The notes beneath the pieces are model-generated. The model had not been told where the DNA came from. It worked only from the letters and a program-made list of their open reading frames with translations, and searched no databases. 64,000 nucleotides of DNA, from assembly GCF_963576675.1 (NCBI RefSeq), contig NC_088910.1, positions 105,676,807 through 105,740,806 of the forward strand, written 5' to 3'. The translations under genes and the position numbers were made by a program. Shown here in pieces: positions 11,542-22,980 of this stretch. Position 1 is the stretch's first letter; the number at the start of each line of letters is the position of its first letter. The stretch comes from Euphorbia lathyris. Lineage: Eukaryota; Streptophyta; Magnoliopsida; Malpighiales; Euphorbiaceae.

Positions 11542-12629
11542 ATGGAAGATCAGTTCCAGCAATTGAAGATTGTTGACGATGGGTTCGAGTTTGAGGCGAC
11601 AGACACCGGAGAAGAAAATACCGATTATAAGTGGTGTCTGGTTGGATCACTTGTGACGAACAAAAACTTTAATTTTGAAATTTTCAAACATCGAATGGCC
11701 AGTATATGGAGGCCGGGGAAGGGTTTAACGATTTCTGAGATTGGGGGAAATTTGATTTTGTTTAGGTTTTATCACCCGTATGATCTGAAATGGGTTAGTG
11801 AAAATGGTCCATGGACTTTTGATAATCAATTGTTGATTTTGTATACTTTGAAAGAGGGGGAAGATCCATCTGCAGGTCAATTCACACACACAAACTTCTG
11901 GATACAAATTCATGGTCTTACACAGTGGCACGGGCATTGGGAAATTTCATTGGGTCTTATGTATCTATGGACTCAAAAGCGAAATGGATAAATGAGCATA
12001 GCTATCTCCGTGTGCGAGTTAGCGTGGATATCAGACAACCATTACAAAGGGGAAAAAAGGTAAGAAGGACATGAGGTGATTGGTTGAATTGTGTTTTTAA
12101 ATATGAAAAATTGCCAACTATATGTTTTATATGTGGTCTAATTGGACATTTGGATAGACATTGTGAGATCTATTTTCGTAGTAAGGAAGAGGACTTAGTG
12201 AGGGCTTGGGATGCTTCTATAAAGGCTCCATTACGTCGTGTTAGTGTGATGGGAGGAGAAAGATGGCTAAAGGAAGAAGTTAGGCCCGAAGGAATTAGGG
12301 TATATGGATCAAACAGAGATGCTGGTAGTAGTACATCGGGACAGCTGAAGGAACCAACTCCTAGACATAATCTCCGGCATCTATCAAGGAACTTTGGTGT
12401 AAGCTGTTATGATCAGGAGGATGTGGAAGTACCTACAGTTAATCTCCTGCAATCAGAAACCGGATTAGAAGTAGGAGAGGAAAGGAAAAGACGAAGGGGA
12501 GAACTTGTGGCATTTCAACCAAAACCAATTGAGACTATACAGGAGGTAACTATTCAAACCATGGAAGTTGATGATCTATCCCCAAACCAGGGAAACGATA
12601 ATAATAATAAAGCTTGTGAGCAAGAATAG
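11542..12629 (+). pseudogene. LINE ORF1-like protein: DUF4283 plus zinc knuckle, broken
   Basis: From ATG 11542 the product has the DUF4283 pattern of plant LINE ORF1 proteins: DYKWCLVGSLVTNKNFN, then FRFYHPYDLKWVSENGPWTF and FWIQIHGL. A frameshift near 11925 moves the frame to LGNFIGSYVSMDSKAKW, and a TGA near 12072 precedes GDWLNCVFKYEKLP. The second part (12084-12629) has the zinc knuckle CFICGLIGHLDRHC followed by a charged, low-complexity tail. It would bind the LINE RNA. Two lesions make it non-functional as a single protein. Confidence 0.8.
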
Positions 12630-12703
12630 AGAAATCTGAAAGAACAAGATAAAGCTAACACAACAAACAGGAAAGGCAGGCCAAATGGTCTGCCCAGAGC
12701 AAT

Positions 12704-12866
12704 GAAAATCTTTAGTTGGAACTACCAAGGTCTGGGCAACACTAGGGCAGTTCCTATTCTGTGTGAGCTTATCAAAGCTCATAGGCCTGATGTTATTTTC
12801 TTGTATGAAACTCTGGTTTGTCAATCTCGTATTGAAGCTATCAGGGTAGGCATTGGTTTTGAAGGA
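12704..12866 (+). pseudogene. LINE ORF2 endonuclease N-terminus, truncated
   Basis: The frame reads NYQGLGNTRAVPILCELIK then AHRPDVIFLYET, the opening of the apurinic-like endonuclease of plant LINEs (the catalytic Asn and Glu regions). After about 50 residues, at GIGFEG, it runs into TGA and joins sequence that belongs just before the RNase H domain. The rest of the endonuclease and the whole reverse transcriptase have been deleted. Confidence 0.75.
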
Positions 12867-13672
12867 TGAGACTTCTGGATCGAATTAATGCGGAGGCGGC
12901 GGTGGCTGAGAACTTGACAGCATGGTTTCATAATATGATTAGAGCAGCATCAAAACAAATTGTGAAAACGTTTTTGATGCACCTCTGGAGTTTATGGCAG
13001 GCTAGAAATACTCGTCTTTGACAGTATGAGATTCGTACAACAGATCAAATAGTGGCTCAAGCTTGCACTGTACTTAATGATTGGTCAGAAGCAAATGCCT
13101 TGAGAAACCGGACTGGTATGGGAGAACATCAGATCGGAAATACAGTAGCAGGAAATATTTCATCTGTTGGTTGTACGGCTTGGCACCCGCCTTCAGAAGG
13201 ATTTCTCTCATGTTGTGTTGATGCTGCATGTTTTAACGCTGATGGTCGTGCAGGGATGGGAGCAGCAGTACGAGATGCACATGGGCAGTTTGTAATGGGG
13301 AGATGTGCGGGTCTATTATGCTGTCCGACAACACGAGAATGTGAGGCCGAAGCTCTATTACAGGCTATGTAATGGCTAAAAACTGATGGAATAAGGAATG
13401 TGGTTTTCGAATCTGATGCTAAACAAGTGATTGATGCAATAAATTCTACTTCTGTTGATGATTCTGAATTTGGGGATAGAATTATTCAAATACGGTTGAT
13501 TCTAACATCAAATGACTCTTACTCAGTCAAATGGATACGGCGGCAAGTGAATGGGATGGCACATGTGTTAGCACAGTCTTTTCGTTTATCCACTTGTCCT
13601 TCTTTTTTTAATTTATTACCGAGTTTTGTTTCTGATTCATTGTTACAATTTTGCCATGATCTGGCTCATTAA
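12867..13672 (+). pseudogene. LINE C-terminal RNase H domain, one stop
   Basis: After a linker with LMHLWSLWQARNTRL, the frame from 13052 carries the RNase H signature: LSCCVDAACF (first Asp), CEAEALLQAM (Glu), VVFESDAKQVIDAIN (Asp) and RRQVNGMAHVLAQ. A TAA at 13370-13372 interrupts the frame just after the Glu helix, and the same frame continues to 13672. It would degrade the RNA strand of LINE RNA-DNA hybrids; this copy is inactive. Confidence 0.8.
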
Positions 13673-14105
13673 TGCATTTTTTTTTATTAAAAAAAAGTGG
13701 TATTAACAACCCCATGTTTTTGTTATAACGGAAACAAAATGAAGTTCCAACATTAGTATACGTGTTCATGGAAATATTAGAACCAGCCTGTATATATGTG
13801 GACGATTTAGCAAGAGTTAAAGCTATATGCAATTTTTACAAAAGAACTTGTGTACTGTCTGTACTAACCTTATTCGCAGCTTATATTAGTAGTGCACAAT
13901 CCTTTTTCTCATGACATTGGTGCTTGCAATGAGAATATATCATGATTGTTTCCGTTATAATAAAAAGATGGGATTGCTAATATCACTTTTAAATAGTTGA
14001 AGAGGTAAATAGATCGTCCCGTAAATTTAAGAGATAAAATGACCAAAAATGACAAATTCATAGGGTTGCATATGGTTTAGACCAATAATTTATTAGTTTC
14101 TACGG

Positions 14106-15025
14106 TTTTAATCGACAAATAATTTACTTCTTTAAGCATTTTACTAAATAGTTTAATTAATTTATAAATAATTTTTTACACTGTTAGATAAAATAAAAAT
14201 TAAAAACAAACAATATATTATTAAAATATAAATAATAAGTAAACATGTAAGCACTATTTACCCTTTTTTTTTAATACATTTTTGTTTGGATGGAAAATAA
14301 AATTTGACTTTCTGTTTTTGAAGAAAAAAAAATGGGTTTCATATTTTTATTATTTTAATTTATTAAATAACTAAATGTATAAGTAATTGGAAAATCCTCT
14401 CTATGTTTGTTTCCTTTTATTATTTATTTAATATATAATTACGCAATGAAATTCATTTTTTACCTTTTGACATGTACTTCAGTTTGGATTCATTTTAATG
14501 AGTTGATATATTTTAAATACGACATGATAAGGAAAATTGTTTACAAACACAAATTTCTCTATTAGAGCATCTCCAACGCTCCCATAAGGAGCATTGGAGC
14601 GTTGGAGATGCTAATATAGGGAGGGTTGAAGTCCAACCCACCCTATATCATTTCCTTCTTTTAGGAAAATTCAGAATTCTTTCCTAAAAGAAATGAAGGA
14701 AAATGGTTCCCCATTTTATAAGGAACATTAAGTAAATATATTTTTATTAGTTTTTATTTATTAAAAATATGTTTTAAATGTAAAAGCTATTATAATATTA
14801 ATAAATGTTGTATGTTAAATGAAATTGGGGAAGAAATTTGATTAGTGGGTTGGAGAAAAAATAGGGATTGGGAAGAAAAAATAGAGAATTAGGGATAGGA
14901 AATGGAATTAAGGGAATTTAGGATTTTAGGATTGTTTCTGCCTTTTATTATCTTTTTATTTAATTTAAATCAATTTAATTTTTGTTTTGTCATTTCTAGG
15001 TTTTTATTTAGTATTTCTCAGTATT
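14106..15025. other. AT-rich spacer with foldback cluster
   Basis: No coding signal on either strand. The only structure seen is the cluster of three hairpins at 14561-14700. Confidence 0.6.
14561..14700. repeat. Three consecutive inverted repeats
   Basis: First: GCATCTCCAACGCTCC at about 14567-14582 pairs with GGAGCGTTGGAGATGC at 14596-14611. Second: ATATAGGGAGGGTTG (14614-14628) pairs with CCAACCCACCCTATAT (14633-14648). Third: TCCTTCTTTTAGGAAA (14653-14668) pairs with TTTCCTAAAAGAAATGAAGG (14680-14699). The GAGCATCTCCAACG start is typical of a common plant MITE end, so this is probably a foldback-type MITE fragment. Confidence 0.6.
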
Positions 15026-15030
15026 TTGAT

Positions 15031-17959
15031 TGTCACGTCCGTGTCTAAAAATTAGACAATGTAAATTTTAAGAGCATTAATTAATTATAATTATTGAGTT
15101 TAATTTAGTGTGTTTATGTGTAAATTAAAAGTTTGAGATATTTTAGAAAAATATATATAAACTTAAAGGGTTTTAAATGATATTTTTTTCATATATAAGT
15201 AAGTGATTTACGTTTTATAATATAAAAAAAAAATTAAAAATACTAATTATTTTAATGTCATTCTTTACTTAATAAAAATAAAATAAAAAAATAAATGATT
15301 AAAACTTATATATTAGATACATATTAAGAATTGTGACACATGTATAACAATGACCAAAATCTTAATAAATAAATATATAATATATAAACATTTATGACAC
15401 ATGTGCTCAACATCATGTTTTCTTATTATAATTTTGACATATGGCATGTTAACTTGTTTTAAATTTGCCATATGGCATACCTATCATATATTAGAAATAA
15501 AGTTTTTATTTATATAAGCTTCATAGATATATATTTGAGATATCATTTTTTTAGATTAAGGGAATGGTGAGGATGGGTAAATTCTTAAGAACAAACACAT
15601 AACTATTATATTGGCTTTTATACTTAAATAAAGTTTGGGGGAGGAGATAATTTCTATCAATCGAATCATGGAGGAATAGTATATGAAATCGAACTTCTGA
15701 CAGCAGAGTGAAGCGGTGCTGTTAGCTGTCAACGGATCACAACGATGAATTTTCGGTTACCGATAACGACATCTCGGTAATGATATTTAAACCCAAATTA
15801 TTTTTTAAATGTTCTAGGTGTGATTTTAAGTAAGTCTGGTTACAGTACTCGTCAAATGTCAACAAAGTTATAAGTGTGATTTATCAAGTCTATATTTTAC
15901 TAATAAAAATATAAAATTTAGACTGATGTTCTTTAGATTTATCGAAGTGAAATTCAGTATTAATGGACTTTTAGTAGCGTCGCCGATTTAAAGATATAAT
16001 CGGTCCAAATTAATTATGTCGGCTTCAAATTACTATCTCAGACCGAAAATAATTAAATAAGAATATTTCAATTATTTTATTTAAAATGTTTTAAACAACT
16101 TTAATAGTTAGAATTATAATAGGTTGAAAATAGAAGGACCAATATGGATATTTACCAAGGAGAGTCGGTATAAAATCGATTATAAAATAATTAGTACAAA
16201 AGTTTGGGAATATAAATTTAATACAGATAGACTCCTAACAGTATCACGAGTCCTATTGAACCTTCAGTCAGAATTTACGATACCGGTTTAGTATTACATA
16301 AACTATTCCGGTGATAATGACAAATAAAAATAGTACGATAAAAATATATAAAAATAGTCTGATACAAGTGTTTGTCTTAAATCTCATTGAAGTGTATTTA
16401 TATAATATTTGAGTGATTTAAATTCTCGAAATTGATGAAATCGTCAACTTATGATTTTTATGAAAATGTATGATTTAAATTATTTATTTTTGATTTTAAT
16501 TGTAAAATGATTAAATTGAAGTATAATCTTATACTCGTGGTATTTATCTGAAAATTGGATTGAGAAAACCGAAAACCGTTGCGGTTGTTATTGTTATTAT
16601 TTATGTGATTTGGATTGAAGTTCAAATGTGATTTTATGTTGCGATATTTTAGATAAAAATGGTTTTGTCCATCTAGGATTGCCCGGGGTAGGAGTTGTAA
16701 GTTGTAAGACCATACCTAAGGGCGGTATGGCTAGAGTGCACGGCTGGTAGTCCTAACGTTAGGCAAGGCGAGATATGAATGAGATATCTCGATTATTGAC
16801 ATGATTGATGTTATGATAAGCTACACGGGTGGAATTCGAGGATGGACACACAAATTTTATAGTACGTTTTGGAAATGCTTGATGATTTGAATTATAATGT
16901 TTTACGTTTGATTGATTACGAGTTGGTTTGTTAAAGCAATTTATTTGATTACGAGTTTGTTTGATAAAACGTTTATTCGATTACGAGTTGGTTTGATAAA
17001 ACGTTTCTTTGATTACGAATTGGTTTGATAAAGTGGTTTATTTGTTTCGATTTAGTTTGATAAAACGGTTATTTAATTTGATTCGTTTTGATAAAATGAT
17101 ATATATATATATATATATAAAGATTACAACAAAGTGAAATATCCAATTAAAGTATTAGCGTGTCATTCAACGTGTCAATAAATTAAAGAGGGAAGTTCAA
17201 ATAAAACCCCTGTGGTTTCACTAATTTTCAGATAAAGGATTGTGGTTTACTTTTTGTCAAAACGAGGTATGAGGTTTCGCACTTTTAATAATGCTATTAA
17301 AACTATCTTTAACGACTTGAAAATGAAAATTTTCAAGAATTAAAGTTGTTCAATGTTATATTTTCTATGGAACTACATTTTCGATTTTAGAAAATCATCT
17401 TTTTTGGAACTTTCTCTCTCTAAACATTAACTTTCTCTCTCTTTACCAAACATCATCTAAATAATCTCGAAATAAAAAAGTTGAAGAATTAAAGTTGCTT
17501 AGAATATTAGTAGTTCTTAAAATATGTCATTTTTGAAGTTGTTAAGGGTGATTTTAATAGTATCAATCGAAAAAGTCCATATTTTGCTAAAGTTAAAACC
17601 CCAGTCCTCGTTTTGACAAACAGTAAACCACAATCCTTTATCTAAAAATTAGTGAAACCACATGGGTTTTATTTGTACTTTACCCTAAATTAAAACAAGC
17701 TAATAAGTTAAGAGAACTACCTATTAAAACTACCTAAAATAGGTAGAACTACGTGGTTTTGATTCCCGATTTAAAGATTAAAAGACGTTCGGGATACGTA
17801 GGAAGCTTGATAGAATTATCGAGTCCAAGCCAAATAAATAAATAAAACTTTAGGTAGTCCAAATAAATTTTTATCTATTAGAAAATAGATTCGTGTTTCA
17901 GACCGATATGTATCCTATTTTCCTTTCATACCCGATCCCGTTTAGGGTCGGGTGTAACA
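15031..17959. mobile_element. Solo LTR (2.9 kb), probably Ty3/gypsy
   Basis: Starts TGTCACGTCCG and ends CGGGTGTAACA, i.e. TG...CA with imperfect inverted ends, and is flanked by TTGAT at 15026-15030 and again at 17960-17964. No gag or pol lies next to it, so it is a solo LTR left by LTR-LTR recombination. A GC-richer block around 16675-16800 looks like a conserved LTR segment. Its length is inflated by about 0.5 kb by the MITE at 17188-17685. The gypsy assignment rests on LTR size and end sequence only. Confidence 0.7.
17188..17685. mobile_element. Mutator-like MITE inside the solo LTR
   Basis: Terminal inverted repeats of about 85 bp share the blocks CAAATAAAACCC, TGTGGTTTCACTAATTTT, AGATAAAGGATTGTGGTTTA and TTTGTCAAAACGAGG. 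Exact 9-bp duplications TAAATTAAA lie at 17179-17187 and 17686-17694, the size expected for Mutator-like elements. The AAAACC..TGTGGTTTCA core is shared with the element ends at 22251 and 24957, so one family has been active repeatedly here. Confidence 0.8.
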
Positions 17960-18291
17960 TTGATATTTTTAATAAATTAATTTTTAGAGCTTAATTTATA
18001 CCCAAATCATGAAATTAACTTGCCAAAAATAAATTATTTGACTTGAAATAGATAAATAAGAGATTGGTAAGTTAATCGGTGAATGAGTGAAGGTTTGATG
18101 TGATTTGGTGAGATGTTGATATATATTTAAGGGATTAAACAATTAGGGAAGGACCGATCGAAGACTGGAGTGGATTTTGTACGCCTGCGCTCGTCGAGCT
18201 GAAAATTAAAGAAATGAAGGCTCCAAGTTCTTCCCTCCAGTTGGGCCCGAAAATTGTCCATCTTTAACTAATTCCTATAAATCAAATATGT

Positions 18292-18294
<3 letters not shown>

Positions 18295-18326
<32 letters not shown>

Positions 18327-18463
18327 CCGGCCCGGTCGCATTACGCGTCCCCGCTGAGCGAGGGTCCGGGGAGGGGTCCCACCACAAGGGTGTATTGGGG
18401 ACAAGCCTTCCCTTGCCAATTTAATTGGCAAGAGGCCGCTCCTAAGATCTTTATATAGTTGTT
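18295..18463 (-). mobile_element. SINE with poly(A) tail and 10-bp target duplication
   Basis: On the - strand it contains CTTGTCCCCAATACACCC, GGTGGGACCCCTCCCCGG and GCGGGGACGCGTAATGCG, a block I recognise from a widespread plant SINE family, followed by a long A tail (T run 18295-18326 on +). AATATGTAAT occurs at 18285-18294 and 18464-18473. At about 170 bp including the tail it may be 5'-truncated. Confidence 0.75.
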
Positions 18464-18473
18464 AATATGTAAT

Positions 18474-19289
18474 CAAATCAGAATATTATATAGTTGTTAG
18501 TTTGAGATTTATTTTCAATTAAAAAACCTTGGGTTGTTTATTCCAAGGCATTCAGAGATAATTGTTAGTTTTACCATTCTTTTTGAGAGCAGTCAGTAAT
18601 TCCTCCATTTTCATCTCCCATTTGCAAGCTTCCACCTTCTATTGGTTCACCAGGGATTAATGCTCATCCTTCAGTTTTGACAACGATTGCTTTACTTAGC
18701 GAAACTCCAACGCCTTTGTTCTTAGTTAACTTGTAAGATCTTTCCAATTTTGAATTGGTTGTAAACATTATTAATGTGTTCATCTTTAATCTGAATTTGA
18801 TTTAATTTCAATTCTCTTTTTATAATTCTGATATATGTGTATGTTTGGATTATTGACTCAATTTTCATAAGTTCGAATATAATTATGAGTTCATATATGC
18901 GATTCTTAATGGTATTCATATCGAAAATTATAGGTATTGACAACACCACGAAAAACAGACCATAGTTTCTGAATCATTTGAGTTAGCTACCTACGGTCCG
19001 GTTAGGGAATCACGTACGAAGAACATCCATAGGATAAGTTAATTCGATCTCTAATCCAATTATGTATCAATAGTCTATTCATAATTAAGTTTTGAATATT
19101 ACTTCAAGTTTCTTATTATCCTATCATTTCCATTTTCATTTATAGGGAATAACAGTTGGTCTGGATCACTCATTAGAAATAGGATTAAAGTTTGCAATTA
19201 GATTTTAGAATTAGTATAGCAAAACAAAATCCAACTTTTCACCGCTTAGATAACGATTATAATTTGAATAGTTCGATTCGTGTGGTATA
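18474..19289. other. No gene recognised
   Basis: AT-rich sequence with only short open frames. It may be the eroded internal part of the gypsy remnant that follows, but nothing recognisable supports that. Confidence 0.4.
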
Positions 19290-19568
19290 AATGATATAAC
19301 CCAGACTAAAAATCTGGATTTTCACACGGAACGAATACGTTTACTAGATGGACTCGTTACTCCAGCATGTGCTAAGAAGTTCGAAAAGGAACTACAAACA
19401 TATGCGGTGCAAATGTTAAATATGTCAGATCAAATTGGCACAAGTGGAAGTCAGGAAACTCTAACTGTTTTATATCTTCCGGGGTGCTTGAAAAGCGGAC
19501 AAATCAAACAAATCGAACACGGAACAAACGAGACAAGCAGTGAAATTGATTTAAAAATCACCGAATGA
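19290..19568 (+). pseudogene. Ty3/gypsy-like polyprotein remnant
   Basis: A 90-codon open frame without its own start reads HTERIRLLDGLVTPACAKKF then EKELQTYAVQML and ends in TGA at 19566-19568. The pattern (GPVTRARAKKFK-like motif, then a hydrophilic tail) is typical of a segment near the C-terminus of plant gypsy polyproteins. Everything upstream is lost. Confidence 0.5.
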
Positions 19569-20285
19569 ATTTTATTCATTTGGATTTACATGAATAACTA
19601 ATCAGGTCAATATGAATTAATTTCATGTCTCAATTGTCAAAGAGGCAATGACAATGATGTGTGAATCTTATCAATTCACATGGAATTGATTTGACTTTTA
19701 CCATATGTATTTCTATTATTTGATTTTATTTTGCTATTATTGGATATTGTGTGTTGTCAATAGTCTGACACGTTATTTGCTTGTATGATTGACTAAGTTA
19801 ATTACTTAGTTGTCCTTGCATTATTGTTATTATCTAAGCATGTAAAGGGCAACTCAAGTCATTGTTTTTGTTTGTGTTATGTATTTAAGGATGAGCACTT
19901 TCATTTGTAAGCAGACAACTTTGCATTTAATAAGAATTCTCTTTAAGAGTTTGTGAGATATTTCTCTTTGTGTTCTTTAGGGCACTGCAATTGAACATTT
20001 CGAGATTGAATCCTTAATTGTTGGAGATCGGTATTGGATCTTTACAACCTAATTTTGTAAGAGTTCTTTTCTGTCCAATCTTGATTCGTTAGCTTTCCTA
20101 TTGATCAAATCTAGTTGTCGGGTTTTCAAGCATTATTCCTCATAGGTTCGTATCAATAAACTCGTGGATTTAATACTTGGACTTCTCCATATTATTACTT
20201 GATAACAACGGGGTACACTTATCCCTTAGTCATACTTTTGAATGTTATCTCAAGGCGCATCAACACTTATTACTATATTTAGTTA
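19569..20285 (+). repeat. Possible 3' LTR of the gypsy remnant
   Basis: Directly downstream of the polyprotein remnant. TATTTAAGG around 19885-19895 resembles a promoter, and the sequence then runs through a U5-like segment with GATCGGTATTGGATC near 20027-20041. No second LTR is present to define the ends, so the call is tentative. Confidence 0.35.
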
Positions 20286-20867
20286 AAAAAATAAGGGTTA
20301 ACTTCAACAGAAAAAACTTATGTGCTTTCATGGATTCGTAGTCGCTTTAAAAATAACCACATGGTTTGCTCTGTTAGAAAAATTGCGACAAATGACCTCA
20401 CTCCGTCAAATGTGATGATGTGTCCAGGTGCTTTTGGCGGAAAAAAAATTCTCCTCATCGGCAAGTCAACATATCAAATCTCATTTTTTTTTCTTTCTCT
20501 TTTCTCTTCTTCTTCACTCTCTCCTTCTCCTTCTCCTTTTTTCTTCTCCCCCTTTTTTTTTTTTTATCTTTTTTAATCTCCATTTAAGGAAATTAGATTT
20601 CTCGAATTCTAGAAATTTAAAATTTTCATTGGAAGCAATTATTGTATATAGTCTATACAAATGTTAAGATTCTTTGGTGATTCAAAGAGTATTCGTTTTT
20701 TTTATCAAGATCATTTTTAAAAGTTTTTGTGATCTTAAATTCTGGAAAATTTATAATCATAATACGATAAAGAAATTTTATAATCACAATATGATCTTAA
20801 ATTCCACCTTAATTCTGAAAGAAAATCCATAAAAAAATTAATCACAATACAACAAAGTAATAAAAAA

Positions 20868-21736
20868 GGACAAATCACAAATCTAGCCCAACTAAAGGGG
20901 TCCATTTGCATATCTAATCCACTTTGCTTCCATCTCAATAAATTAGACACTTTCATCCATTTTGGACAAAATTATCCTTAGTTCTATTCGATCGATCCAT
21001 CTACTCCTGCTCCCGCTTCTTCTTCTTCCACTTCGCCCGCTTCTTCTTCTTCTGGTTCTTCTTTTTCTTTTTCTTCTTCTTCTTCTTCGGTTCATCTTCT
21101 TCAATTTCTGATACCAATCGTTAGCGATTTTTGAGATTATTGAAATATTATGTTCAATTTCTCGTAGAAATTGTATGTTTTTAGCTTATATGCCTGCTTT
21201 TCTCGTTGGTCTTACCTCTTTCTTCATCTGTAACTGCATCGTTTCAATTTCCTTTATTTTCATCCATTTTCCTCCATTGTTGTCGCATTTGTGACAAAAT
21301 TTAACGTATTTCATCACAAATGCAACAACAGTTGTCGCGTCTTGTCACAAATGCGACAAAAGTTGTCGCATTTTGTCACAAATGCGACAACTATTGTCGC
21401 ATTTGTGACGAATTCGTCACAAATGTGACATCGCAGCAGTTCAATTGTTAGATTTTTTTCCTTTCTCGTTTTTTGAGCTTTCCATCCCAATCCTCTTCCG
21501 CATATACTAATTCTTTAAAGGTTGAACAAAACATAATCTCTTCTCTCTATAAACCACCGTCTTTTCGTCAGTTTAGGATGGCGAAGAAGACGTTGAAAGT
21601 CTGAGGAAGAAGGTGAATTGAAATAAGGGTATTCTTGTCCAAAGTGGATGAAAGTGTCTAATTTGGTGAGATGGAAGTAAAGTGGGTCAAATATGTTAAT
21701 GGACTCCTTCAAATGGGGTAGATTAGTAATTAGCCC
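20868..21736. mobile_element. MITE with about 115-bp inverted repeats
   Basis: The left arm 20868-20980 and the reverse complement of 21622-21736 align at roughly 80 percent. Strong blocks are AATTAGACACTTTCATCCA, CTTCCATCTCA and TTTGGACAA. TAAAAA adjoins both sides (20861-20866 and 21737-21742), which may be a partial target duplication. The interior has a CTT-rich tract (about 21005-21100) and a palindrome ladder (21280-21437). Confidence 0.65.
21280..21437. repeat. Ladder of alternating inverted 16-mers
   Basis: The unit TTGTCGCATTTGTGAC and its reverse complement GTCACAAATGCGACAA alternate about eight times with short spacers. One hairpin (21361-21392) has a perfect 13-bp stem, AGTTGTCGCATTT / AAATGCGACAACT, around a 6-nt loop. 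Each unit can pair with the neighbour on either side. Confidence 0.8.
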
Positions 21737-22433
21737 TAAAAACACTACTCCTTCCTTTTTTTTACTATACAACGTCTTAGCTTTTTTAATTTGTTTTTTT
21801 ACATGTCGTTTTGTATTACCAATGCACTTTTAGAAATATTTTCTCAATTTTTCCCTTATTTATGATAAGATAGAAAAGTTCGGTATTAATGTCAATAATC
21901 CTAATTAAGCTATAAAAATTAAGAAGTGAGAGAATTTTTACATAGAAAATAGAAATTTAGAAGAGATATTAATGGTAAATTAGTCATCTCAATAGTATAA
22001 TTAATGTTGCATTGGTCTTGATGAAAAACCTTAAACGACTTAGAAAAGAGAACGAAATGAGTAATAAATATATAGCAATACTGCATTTTCATCGGCATTT
22101 ACCTTTCATGCTTCCATTTCAAACTTAAGGTTATATATATATATATATATATACCTTTCAAACCCCTCATGATTTAGAAATTGAAGAATCAGATAGTTAT
22201 GGTGAAAGATAAATGAGGAAGAAGAAGAGAAGAGAAAATAATAATAATAAGGGTAAATTAAAAAAAAAACCTATGTGGTTTCATGGATTAAAAAAAAAAC
22301 CTCATGTGGTTTGTTTTTACATAAAAAAAGACCGTGTTATACGTCGTTATACGAATTAAGGAAAATGACTTAACACCGTTAAATGTGATGACGTGGCAAA
22401 GGGTAAAATTGGAAAAATCAATTTTTTTTATTT

Positions 22434-22622
22434 TTCTTTCTCTCTCTCCTTCTTCTTCCATGGTTCTTCTTCCTCTCTTCTCTTTTTCTTCTTCTTCCTC
22501 CTCTCTTCTCTTCTTCTTCCTCATCTCTTCTTTTCTTCTTCTTCTTCCTCCTTTCTTTCCTTCTTCTTCTTCTCCCTCTCTCTCTTCTCTTCTTCCTTTT
22601 TTTCTTCTTCTTCTAATTTTTT
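22434..22622. repeat. Homopyrimidine tract, left arm
   Basis: Almost pure C/T, mostly CTT and TCTTCC units, interrupted by one CATGG. Open frames of about 100 codons here are low-complexity Ser/Leu/Phe translations and not genes. The inverted partner is at 24590-24785. Confidence 0.85.
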
Positions 22623-22980
22623 TTTAATTTCTAGAATTCTGGTTCAGATCTCTCCTCAATTTCACTGTTATTTCCGAGAAATTGTGCTCGGACTTTATCG
22701 GTGGTAGTAGGAAACCAAGACCTTTAGAATTCTATGCAACTTATCGATCGAAAACCAAAAAGAATGGCGGCCACCTCAGTTCATCAGTTCGCTCAGTGGA
22801 TAATTAATTTATTTAGACCTTTAGACTTCTCTGCAACTTATGGAGTTCACTAAGTTCACTTGCTTTTTCTAAGCTAATTTCTTCCCCATTTCTTATAGAT
22901 TCATTCATATTCCTGCAATTAATTTATCATCATTCATAGTTTTGCAATCCAGGTCCATATAATTCTTACGAATTATATTT

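Larger units (their letters stand above)
11243..13692 (+). mobile_element. Internally deleted L1-type LINE with 13-bp target duplication
   Basis: Flanked by exact AAAAGTGGTATTA copies at 11230-11242 and 13693-13705, the right copy directly after a short T/A-rich tail. It contains ORF1 (DUF4283 plus CCHC knuckle), the first part of an endonuclease and an RNase H domain, in LINE order. It is 2.45 kb, against roughly 6 kb for a complete element: nearly all of the endonuclease and the whole reverse transcriptase are missing. It lies in the left arm of a MITE, so it is younger than that MITE. Confidence 0.85.
11115..14105. mobile_element. MITE with about 180-bp terminal inverted repeats, split by a LINE
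   Basis: The left arm (from about 11120 to 11242, resumed at 13706) and the reverse complement of about 13945-14100 align over roughly 180 bp. Shared blocks include TTTTGGTCATTTT, AATTTACGG, CTATTTA and TTATAACGGAAACAA. The left arm is interrupted exactly where a LINE was inserted (see 11243-13692). Without the LINE the element would be about 500 bp, typical of a MITE. The outer target duplication is not certain. Confidence 0.6.

Noticed and set aside
20322..20667. Ser/Phe-rich open frames after 20322
   Set aside because: They cross the terminal repeat of the outer MULE and a CT-rich run.
21280..21437. CRISPR-like array
   Set aside because: Units alternate in orientation, spacers are 0-20 bp and uneven, and the context is a plant MITE.
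22334..22707. Two overlapping Ser/Leu/Phe-rich open frames
   Set aside because: Translations of a pyrimidine tract inside a MULE arm; no start context, domain or independent support.
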